A stretch of DNA of 64,000 bases, taken from the NCBI GenBank assembly GCA_050480245.1, contig JBCNEQ010000055.1, one strand, 5' to 3'. This stretch comes from Anoxybacillus sp050480245. Lineage in GTDB: Bacteria; Bacillota; Bacilli; Bacillales; Anoxybacillaceae. The notes under the pieces were generated by a model. It had not been told where the DNA came from, searched no databases, and was given only the letters and a program-made list of their open reading frames with translations. Position numbers and translations under genes: made by a program. This document shows positions 32,708 through 38,533 of this stretch, piece after piece (position 1 is the first letter of the stretch; each line of letters begins with the position of its first letter).

Positions 32708-33535
32708 CTACATAGTTACTTTACTTCTAACTTGCGCATTGTCATCTTTTCTCTGTTCTACTAAAAAAGCCATCGTTAAAATAGCTGCTGTTAAGACAAG
32801 AACATACCAGAACGATTGTGTCACCTGACCTTTAAACACCGCTTTATAAAAAAGTCCACCTAACGAACCGCCTAATATTGGACCGACAACCGGGATCCAA
32901 GCATATCCCCAATTCGAGCTCCCTTTCCCTGGTATAGGCAATAAAAAGTGTACAATTCTTGGCCCCAAATCTCTCGCAGGGTTAATCGCATATCCAGTCG
33001 TTCCACCAAGAGAAAGACCTATACTGATTATAAAAAATCCAATAATCAATGGATTCAAACCTTCCGTAAACTCATTAGCTCCGATTGCTAAAATTCCAAG
33101 AATTAAAATAAATGTCCCCAATATTTCACTAAGTAAATTCGCAAAACGATGCGGAATTGCTGGACCCGTAGAAAATACACCGAGTTTCACATTTGGATCT
33201 TCTGTTTCTTTCCAATGTGGCAAATAGTACAAAAATACAAATATTGCGCCAATCATTGCGCCAATCATTTGAGCTAAAACATACTCAGGAACTTGGTTCC
33301 ATGGAAAATCTCCATTAAATGCTAAACCTAATGTAACCGCAGGATTTAGATGAGCACCGCTATATTGCCCAACGACATATACTGCAATAGCGACTCCAAG
33401 TCCCCACCCCATTGTGATCACAATCCAACCGCCATTCTGGGCAAATGACTTCTTCAAACTAACTGCTGCACAAACCCCTCCTCCAAAAATAATTAATACC
33501 GCTGTTCCTAAAACTTCGGCTATAAATGGTGTCAT
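32708..33535 (-). CDS. glpF: Glycerol uptake facilitator
   Basis: 275-residue aquaglyceroporin. Both NPA boxes are present (GAHLNPAVTLG and GYAINPARDLGPR, the latter with the Asp that marks glycerol-conducting members), with six hydrophobic segments. Admits glycerol for GlpK, whose gene follows 38 nt downstream. GGGGAGGAGAGG precedes the ATG. Preceded by a 120-nt leader with an intrinsic terminator. Confidence 0.95.
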   Translation of the reverse strand: MTPFIAEVLGTAVLIIFGGGVCAAVSLKKSFAQNGGWIVITMGWGLGVAIAVYVVGQYSGAHLNPAVTLGLAFNGDFPWNQVPEYVLAQMIGAMIGAIFVFLYYLPHWKETEDPNVKLGVFSTGPAIPHRFANLLSEILGTFILILGILAIGANEFTEGLNPLIIGFFIISIGLSLGGTTGYAINPARDLGPRIVHFLLPIPGKGSSNWGYAWIPVVGPILGGSLGGLFYKAVFKGQVTQSFWYVLVLTAAILTMAFLVEQRKDDNAQVRSKVTM

Positions 33536-33574
33536 AGCCTCTCCTCCCCTTTGCTATTTTTTTGACGGAAACAA

Positions 33575-33618
33575 AAAGACTCACACATATCCCTGCTACA
33601 TGGAACATGCGTGAGTCT
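33575..33618 (-). promoter_or_regulatory. Leader terminator of glpFK, GlpP target
   Basis: An intrinsic terminator (AGACTCAC/GTGAGTCT stem, large loop, then TTTTTGTTT on the minus strand) sits between the glpFK promoter and glpF. In B. subtilis GlpP with glycerol-3-phosphate permits read-through of such a terminator; glpP is the next gene upstream. Confidence 0.75.
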
Positions 33619-33655
33619 CCTTTTCTCCGTCACAAAGTTGATTAACTTGTTTACA

Positions 33656-33684
33656 AGTTTAACGAACTTTGAAAACGCTGTCAA
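33656..33684 (-). promoter_or_regulatory. Promoter of glpFK
   Basis: Minus strand: consensus -35 TTGACA (33684-33679), 17-nt spacer, -10 TAAACT (33661-33656), about 40 nt before the leader terminator. A cre site covers the -35 and spacer. Confidence 0.75.
33670..33683 (-). promoter_or_regulatory. cre site (CcpA) on the glpFK promoter
   Basis: TGAAAACGCTGTCA (plus strand) satisfies the CcpA operator consensus WTGNAANCGNWNNCW and overlaps the promoter -35, implying catabolite repression of glycerol use. Confidence 0.65.
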
Positions 33685-33696
33685 TAGATTTTTGTA

Positions 33697-34251
33697 TTAT
33701 TTTGGTTCAAAACACCGCCAAAGTTCGACATTCGATGTCGTTACCGCAACAGCTCCTGCCGCAAGTGCTGCTTCTACTTCTGCCTCGTTTTCAATTAACC
33801 CTCCAGCGATAATTTTTTTGCCTATCCGTTCATGAAGTTGAGTAATGACTTTCGGGACAACGCCAGGCAATACTTCAATATAATCAGGATTTGTTTTTTC
33901 TACAAGCTGAACGCTTCGCTCAAATGCATTTGAGTCAATAATAAATGTGCGTTGAATCGCAACAACTCCTTTTTGTTTTGCTTTAGTAATTACACTACTT
34001 TTTGTTGAAATCAATCCGTATGGTTTGACGAGTTGGCATAAAAATTCTGTTGCATATTCATCGCTTTTTAACCCCTGTATTAAATCAACGTGAAGAAACA
34101 TTTTTTTCCCATGCTCATTTGCATATGTATACACACTTTTCAACATACCGATATGAATGTCTAAAAACACCCCGTATTCATAATTCATCTTTATTAGTTT
34201 ATCAAAATCTTTCATCGAGCGCACTGCTGGCAAAATACGTTGTCCGTTCAT
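33697..34251 (-). CDS. glpP: Glycerol-3-phosphate-responsive antiterminator GlpP
   Basis: 184-residue RNA-binding antiterminator with a TIM-barrel-like fold. Family signatures: ILPAVRSMKDFDKLI, YGVFLDIHIGMLKSV, MFLHVDLIQGLKSDEYATEFL, GLISTKSSVITKAKQKG and the C-terminal IIAGGLIENEAEVEAALAAGA. ATG at 34251 overlaps the yjbQ stop as ATGA; longer upstream frames lie inside yjbQ. Acts on the glpFK leader just downstream. Confidence 0.92.
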   Translation of the reverse strand: MNGQRILPAVRSMKDFDKLIKMNYEYGVFLDIHIGMLKSVYTYANEHGKKMFLHVDLIQGLKSDEYATEFLCQLVKPYGLISTKSSVITKAKQKGVVAIQRTFIIDSNAFERSVQLVEKTNPDYIEVLPGVVPKVITQLHERIGKKIIAGGLIENEAEVEAALAAGAVAVTTSNVELWRCFEPK

Positions 34252-34652
34252 CCTTCGATCACCTTCACATAAAATGTGCGTGTTCGCGGTCCATCGAATT
34301 CGCAAAAATAAATGCCTTGCCATGTCCCAAGAAGCAACTGACCTTTTGTGACAATGACATGCGCAGATGACCCTACTGTGCTTGCTTTCATATGAGCAGC
34401 TGTATTTCCTTCACTATGCCGATCGAGCGAATGATGCCAAGGATACAGTTCATCAAAACGGCGAATCATATCCCGTTTAACATCTGGATCAGCATTTTCA
34501 TTAATCGTGATTCCTGCTGTCGTGTGTGGACAATAAACAACAACAACTCCTTCTTGTACACCACTCTCTGTAATAAAGGATTGAACAAGTGAAGTAATGT
34601 CTACAAACTCATCTCGTTTCGTCGTCTGAATAGTCCATTGTTTCAACATCAT
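34248..34652 (-). CDS. YjbQ family protein (UPF0047)
   Basis: 134 residues of the UPF0047/YjbQ family. Conserved sequence: VVVYCPHTTAGITINENADPDVKRDM (His and Asn/Glu of the putative active site), the HSEGNTAAHMKASTVGSS block, and LGTWQGIYFCEFDGPR. Some relatives show weak thiamine-phosphate synthase activity; the physiological role is unknown. Overlaps glpP by four bases, so it is cotranscribed with that regulator. Confidence 0.87.
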   Translation of the reverse strand: MMLKQWTIQTTKRDEFVDITSLVQSFITESGVQEGVVVVYCPHTTAGITINENADPDVKRDMIRRFDELYPWHHSLDRHSEGNTAAHMKASTVGSSAHVIVTKGQLLLGTWQGIYFCEFDGPRTRTFYVKVIEG

Positions 34653-34750
34653 ATCTCCCCACCTTTATCCTGTATATCTATGATCATACATATTTTCACA
34701 TTTCTTTTCTATAAAAAAATTCCCAAATGACTAAACAGCTCCTAGCGCAG

Positions 34751-34778
34751 TTAAAGCCCAGATCATTCTGGGCTTTAG
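34751..34778 (-). terminator. Hairpin after the 34.8-kb hypothetical gene
   Basis: Perfect 10-bp stem AAAGCCCAGA/TCTGGGCTTT with loop TCAT. On the minus strand only a short T tract follows, so its strength is uncertain. It covers the stop codon. Confidence 0.6.
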
Positions 34779-35023
34779 TCATATACGTGATGAGACGGAA
34801 TAATATAATCCACCGAAATGACAGGTAAATCATGTTGCTCAACAGAAGCAACAATTAACCCTTGCTTGCTTACAATGCCGAATTGTTCTTTCTGGTGATC
34901 AAATGCTGCTTCGCTAAATGCTAAAACCGTTTGATATAGCTTTTCTTGATCGACTTTTTGCTTCCGTACATGACTGCTTAACTTAATGATCACTTCTTTC
35001 CCGCGAATTTGACCACGATACAT
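34775..35023 (-). CDS. Hypothetical protein, 82 residues
   Basis: Begins MYRGQIRGKEVIIKLSSHVR and ends PVISVDYIIPSHHVYD, with a basic N-terminal half and a mixed alpha/beta pattern; no membrane segment or known motif. ATG 35023 has AAAGGGAG 8 nt upstream; an in-frame start 15 codons earlier has no ribosome-binding site. It stands between yjbQ and the divergent cspD and ends in a hairpin. I do not recognise a family. Confidence 0.65.
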   Translation of the reverse strand: MYRGQIRGKEVIIKLSSHVRKQKVDQEKLYQTVLAFSEAAFDHQKEQFGIVSKQGLIVASVEQHDLPVISVDYIIPSHHVYD

Positions 35024-35122
35024 GCCGTTCACTCCCTTTCTATTCTCCTTACTGTTAATGTTATGCACTTATGGTGAAAATCCTCCTCTAAAAAAATTTT
35101 TCGAAAAAATCGCCTTTTTGTC

Positions 35123-35151
35123 TTGACTCTTCCTTGTTGTTCGTGTATAGT
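35123..35151 (+). promoter_or_regulatory. Promoter of cspD
   Basis: -35 TTGACT, 17-nt spacer, -10 TATAGT. This implies a 5' untranslated leader of about 115 nt, long for a 66-residue protein and typical of cold-shock genes whose leader RNA controls translation. Confidence 0.7.
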
Positions 35152-35272
35152 CTAATTATCATCTAACTGAATATATGTCCTGCACCGATTGGTTGCTGTG
35201 AGTATATTCCGTTATATGAAAAATTTTTTTACTAGCCCATTCGGCTAAAAGGTATTAGGAGGATTCAGTATT

Positions 35273-35473
35273 ATGCAAAACGGTAAAGTAAAATGGTTTA
35301 ACAACGAAAAAGGTTACGGATTCATCGAAGTTGAAGGCGGAGACGATGTATTCGTACACTTCACAGCAATCCAAGGTGAAGGCTACAAAACGTTAGAAGA
35401 AGGTCAAGCCGTTTCTTTTGAAATCGTTCAGGGAAGCCGTGGCCCTCAAGCTGCAAACGTAGTGAAATTATAA
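35273..35473 (+). CDS. cspD: Cold shock protein CspD-like
   Basis: 66-residue OB-fold RNA/ssDNA-binding protein. Both RNP motifs are present (KGYGFIEV and VFVHFTAI), plus the N-terminal NGKVKWFNNEKG. Acts as an RNA chaperone. TTAGGAGGATT precedes the ATG. Named cspD from its position next to the DUF2564-ypeQ-ypeP group, which matches the B. subtilis cspD locus; paralogues CspB/CspC differ little in sequence. Confidence 0.9.
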   Translation: MQNGKVKWFNNEKGYGFIEVEGGDDVFVHFTAIQGEGYKTLEEGQAVSFEIVQGSRGPQAANVVKL

Positions 35474-35507
35474 TCGTCTGAGATGATTCATATATAGCTC
35501 GACGGAA

Positions 35508-35535
35508 AAGGCCAGCAAATGCTGGTCTTTTTTTA
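35508..35535 (+). terminator. Terminator of cspD
   Basis: Stem GGCCAGCA/TGCTGGTC followed by TTTTTTTATT. Confidence 0.85.
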
Positions 35536-35587
35536 TTACATACTCTCCTCTTTTGACACAAATACTACAAAACGAGGAGGGATGACG

Positions 35588-35866
35588 ATGACACAAAACC
35601 CAAAAAAACCACATCTTCAATCAAATAGCGTATCTACGAAAATTGAAGATGCACATTTAGCGGTTGAATCGGCAAAAAAGATGGTTGCAGCGGCAACGAT
35701 GAGCTTAGATGAACATGCTTTTGATCATGCAAAACAGGCGATTGAAAACGCGAAAGAAGCGATTACGCGTGCCAAAACAAGCAAGCAAGATCCATTGCTT
35801 TTGCAATGCGAAAAAGAACTAACAGATGCACACCATCAATTAACGGAAACGATGAATCATATGTAG
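35588..35866 (+). CDS. DUF2564 family protein (YpzA-like)
   Basis: 92-residue, largely helical cytoplasmic protein. Two similar Ala/Lys-rich helices are visible (DAHLAVESAKKMVAAATMSL and DHAKQAIENAKEAITRAKTS), suggesting a helical hairpin or coiled coil. Size, sequence style and position after cspD match Bacillus YpzA/DUF2564, function unknown. Of two ATGs, 35588 has AGGAGG at 7 nt; 35582 is too close. Confidence 0.75.
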   Translation: MTQNPKKPHLQSNSVSTKIEDAHLAVESAKKMVAAATMSLDEHAFDHAKQAIENAKEAITRAKTSKQDPLLLQCEKELTDAHHQLTETMNHM

Positions 35867-35867
35867 C

Positions 35868-35905
35868 AACGAGGTGTCCCATATACTTGGGGCACCTTGT
35901 TACTT
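35868..35905 (+). terminator. Terminator of the DUF2564 gene
   Basis: Long stem AACGAGGTGTCCC with GGGGCACCTTGTT (13 bp with G-U pairs), then TTTTTTT. It also meets the end of the convergent ypeQ. Confidence 0.85.
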
Positions 35906-36088
35906 TTTTTGTTTAACGAGCAACTGGCCGTATTGTTGGATTTTTTTTCCTACTGTACACATTTGAATACAAAACGATTGCGCATACGATTTTCCACACT
36001 CTTTACGAAACGTTCTCTTTACAAAACAACCTTCGCAATACGTATCAAATAATTCATTTAACCGAAGCAACACGTCTTTTCGATTCAT
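35900..36088 (-). CDS. ypeQ: Small zinc-finger-like protein YpeQ
   Basis: 62 residues with the metal-ligand pattern CEGCFVKRTFRKECGKSYAQSF then CIQMC (YCEGC, EC, FCIQMC), matching the zf-C2HCIx2C family of which Bacillus YpeQ is a member. Probably binds one zinc. Overlaps ypeP by four bases (ATGA), so the two are translationally coupled. Role unknown. Confidence 0.78.
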   Translation of the reverse strand: MNRKDVLLRLNELFDTYCEGCFVKRTFRKECGKSYAQSFCIQMCTVGKKIQQYGQLLVKQKK

Positions 36089-36756
36089 CGTTCACGCTCC
36101 AATTGTATTGTACTTCTAATCATCGTCCCTCGGAGCGCTTGTGTCGCTAACTGATCCGCTTCACTATTTTCTTTTCTAACAATCGGTTCATAAATTGGAG
36201 AAATACCGAGTCGCTTCATTTTTCGTTCAATCCGCTCCGCCCATCTTCCCTCTTCTGAAAATACAGGCCAGTCGCCAGATAATTGATGAAATACGACGTG
36301 CGCATCCCCGCGGAACACGACGGGTAAATGGTGAACACCAAGATGTTCAAGTTGCTCAAGTAAAAAATGAAATGCCGCATACTCCGCTTCGTTATTTGAT
36401 TGCAATTCATCTAACTGCGCATTCGCGCGCATACGAAATAATTTGCCGTTTTGTTTATAATAAATCACAATTCCGACTCCCGCTTTTTTGGACTGACGAT
36501 CAAACCCACCATCAAAATACGCAACAACATCATGAGGCTCTGTTTCCACTTCTTTCATTAGCTTAATCAACTCTTTTTTTGTCCACGCCACACCACGTGC
36601 ATCATAAAATAAAAGTTGTTTTACTCTCCCTGTTTTCTCTATATCTTCTGCAAAAGTTAAAGCCTCTGCCACATCCATTTCTTTTGATATCCAAACCGTT
36701 TCCTTTTTTTTCGATGTTACATATATCCACTCCATAAACACGTTCATATCGCTCAC
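36085..36756 (-). CDS. ypeP: RNase H-like protein YpeP
   Basis: 223 residues. The C-terminal part has an RNase HI fold: YFDGGFDRQSKKAGVGIVIYY (first catalytic Asp), SNNEAEYAAFHFLLEQL (catalytic Glu), VVFRGDAHVVFHQL (second Asp) and the ending RKENSEADQLATQA (final Asp). All four carboxylates are present, so it may cleave RNA of RNA/DNA hybrids. A ~70-residue N-terminal extension is of unknown role. Cotranscribed with ypeQ. Confidence 0.82.
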   Translation of the reverse strand: MSDMNVFMEWIYVTSKKKETVWISKEMDVAEALTFAEDIEKTGRVKQLLFYDARGVAWTKKELIKLMKEVETEPHDVVAYFDGGFDRQSKKAGVGIVIYYKQNGKLFRMRANAQLDELQSNNEAEYAAFHFLLEQLEHLGVHHLPVVFRGDAHVVFHQLSGDWPVFSEEGRWAERIERKMKRLGISPIYEPIVRKENSEADQLATQALRGTMIRSTIQLERER

Positions 36757-36894
36757 CTTTTCTTTTTATTTTATTATAACAGTTTAGACAAAAAATGATG
36801 TCGGTTGTATGTCATTATATGGGATACCCCTTTTGTATATATCGAAAAAAAATATCCCCAAAATATATGGAAAAATATATGGAATGATGGTAAA

Positions 36895-36931
36895 ATGCTG
36901 TACGAGACTTCGGTCTTATACAACATTTTTT
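36895..36931 (+). promoter_or_regulatory. Leader hairpin/terminator upstream of the EamA transporter
   Basis: A 14-bp hairpin ATGCTGTACGAGAC/GTCTTATACAACAT (two G-U pairs) with a UUCG loop, followed by TTTTTTG, lies only about 3 nt before the AAAGGAG of the transporter. An intrinsic terminator at this position suggests attenuation of the gene; alternatively it is the end of a lost upstream gene. Confidence 0.6.
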
Positions 36932-36946
36932 GTAAAGGAGAGACAC

Positions 36947-37843
36947 ATGAAGTACAAAGCTGACGTTAGTTTATTATTTGTTGCATTTGTTTGGGGCGCT
37001 ACGTTTGTCGCTGTTCAAAACGCCATTTCTTTTTTGCCTCCGTTGATGTTTAATGGCGTACGCTTTGCGATCGCAAGCGCGTTGTTATGGATTTGGATAC
37101 TCGTCTTCGAACGTAAACCACTAGATCGACAACTTATCCGTGCTGGATTTATTCTTGGCATATGGTTATGTCTTGGATATGCCTTTCAAACGATTGGCTT
37201 ATTGTACACTACTTCGTCAAAAGCTGGATTCATTACAGGATTAAGTGTTGTTCTCGTTCCTTTTCTTTCATTCATCATTTTAAAACAAAAGCCCTCGTTT
37301 AACGCTGTTGTCGGAAGCGTATTAGCTACATGTGGACTATATCTTTTGACCACAAGCGGAGATCTAACAATGAATAAGGGCGATTTGCTTGTCTTTTTAT
37401 GCGCTATCGCTTTTGCATTACATATCATCTCGACAAGCATATATGCGACAAAATTTTCACCTGTCTTACTAACAGCGGTTCAAGTTCAAACAGTATCCAT
37501 CGTTTGTTTTATATGTTCGTATTTTTTGGAAGATTGGTCCCTTATTCCGTTCTCAACATTTTTCGAATTTGATGTATGGATGGCTCTACTCATCACCGCA
37601 CTGTTCGCAACAACGATTGCTTTCTTTATCCAAACACATTTCCAAAAGTATACTTCACCAACACGCGTTGCTTTAATTTTCGCTCTAGAACCTGTTTTCG
37701 CTGCTTTCACTGCATATATATGGAATGATGAACGTCTTCAACACGCTGCCTTATTTGGAGCTGGGCTTATTTTATTAGGGATGGTGTTATCCGAACTTCC
37801 TCAACATACATGGCAAAGAAAAAAGAGCGCTCGCCTTTCATAG
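36947..37843 (+). CDS. EamA-family (DMT) transporter
   Basis: 298-residue drug/metabolite transporter with ten hydrophobic segments in two EamA repeats. Visible: LLFVAFVWGATFVAVQNA (helix 1), PPLMFNGVRFAIASALLW (helix 2), the second repeat ending RVALIFALEPVFAAFTAYI with the conserved E-P-V. ATG 36947 has AAAGGAG upstream; longer frames upstream cross the leader hairpin. Substrate cannot be deduced. Convergent with yuiD, sharing a terminator. Confidence 0.87.
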   Translation: MKYKADVSLLFVAFVWGATFVAVQNAISFLPPLMFNGVRFAIASALLWIWILVFERKPLDRQLIRAGFILGIWLCLGYAFQTIGLLYTTSSKAGFITGLSVVLVPFLSFIILKQKPSFNAVVGSVLATCGLYLLTTSGDLTMNKGDLLVFLCAIAFALHIISTSIYATKFSPVLLTAVQVQTVSIVCFICSYFLEDWSLIPFSTFFEFDVWMALLITALFATTIAFFIQTHFQKYTSPTRVALIFALEPVFAAFTAYIWNDERLQHAALFGAGLILLGMVLSELPQHTWQRKKSARLS

Positions 37844-37852
37844 CGAGCGCTT
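37826..37852 (+). terminator. Bidirectional terminator between EamA gene and yuiD
   Basis: Perfect 9-bp stem AGCGCTCGC/GCGAGCGCT with an eight-base loop overlapping both stop codons. Confidence 0.75.
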
Positions 37853-38308
37853 CCATCTCCCTATCGCATACGATAACACCCCTGTGACTATACCGAGAAA
37901 TGCTCCACCAACGACTTCTATCGGTTGATGACCAAGCCGTTCGCGCAACAACTCTTCTTTTCGATCAAGCCTGCCTTCATCTGGGGCACCTTTTAGCCTT
38001 TCAATTTCCTCTGTCAATTCATTTACACGAATGGTTAACTCCCCTGCTTGATGCCGTACTCCTTGAGCATCATACATAACAATTAAACCGAAAATGGCTG
38101 CAAGTGCAAAATCTATACTATGCACCCCTCGTTTTAAAGCCACATATGTGGCAAGTGAAGTAACACCCGCCGAATGTGAACTTGGCATGCCTCCCGTTTC
38201 AAAAAAAAGTGACCAATCCCATTTTTTCGTTTTTCTTTTCGTCAATGGAATTTTTAAAAATTGTGCTAACACAATTGTACATAATGCGGTTTGAATGGCT
38301 CGATTCAT
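37838..38308 (-). CDS. yuiD: Divergent PAP2 family protein YuiD
   Basis: 156-residue membrane protein of the acid-phosphatase/vanadium-haloperoxidase-related DUF212 (YuiD) family. Signatures: LAQFLKIPLTKRKTKKWDW, FFETGGMPSSHSAGVTSLAT (PSSHS core), VMYDAQGVRHQAGELTIRVN and LGHQPIEVVGGAFLGIVTG. ATG 38308 has GGAGGCAGTG upstream; longer frames lie within sspL on the other strand. A phosphatase role is presumed from the superfamily. Confidence 0.88.
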   Translation of the reverse strand: MNRAIQTALCTIVLAQFLKIPLTKRKTKKWDWSLFFETGGMPSSHSAGVTSLATYVALKRGVHSIDFALAAIFGLIVMYDAQGVRHQAGELTIRVNELTEEIERLKGAPDEGRLDRKEELLRERLGHQPIEVVGGAFLGIVTGVLSYAIGRWKRSL

Positions 38309-38375
38309 GTCACTGCCTCCTCTTGTATATATTTTTCGAAAAAGACGGACACAATATGCGCAGGAGGTGGACATG

Positions 38376-38507
38376 ATGAGCAAAAATAACGGAAGAAATC
38401 GTGGGCAGAACGCTCCAAGCGTCAATCCCCAAGGATATGATGCCACATTTACCCCTGATCCAAAAAGCGCGTTAGAACATGCAGCTAAAAAGACGAACAC
38501 AAAATAA
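38376..38507 (+). CDS. sspL: Small acid-soluble spore protein SspL
   Basis: 43-residue minor SASP: MSKNNGRNRGQNAPSVNPQG at the start and DPKSALEHAAKKTNTK at the end, matching the pattern of Bacillus SspL (VTPQG..., DPKTELEERAKKSNTK). AGGAGGTGG precedes two consecutive ATGs; 38376 is better spaced. Expected to be made in the forespore, probably from a SigG promoter, although the -10-like CACAATA at 38350 lacks a well-spaced -35. Ends in a shared terminator. Confidence 0.78.
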   Translation: MSKNNGRNRGQNAPSVNPQGYDATFTPDPKSALEHAAKKTNTK

Positions 38508-38533
38508 AGAAGAGAGCAACTCGCTCTCTTCTT
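38507..38533 (+). terminator. Bidirectional terminator between sspL and acnA
   Basis: Perfect 10-bp stem AAGAAGAGAG/CTCTCTTCTT with a seven-base loop between convergent genes. Confidence 0.8.
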
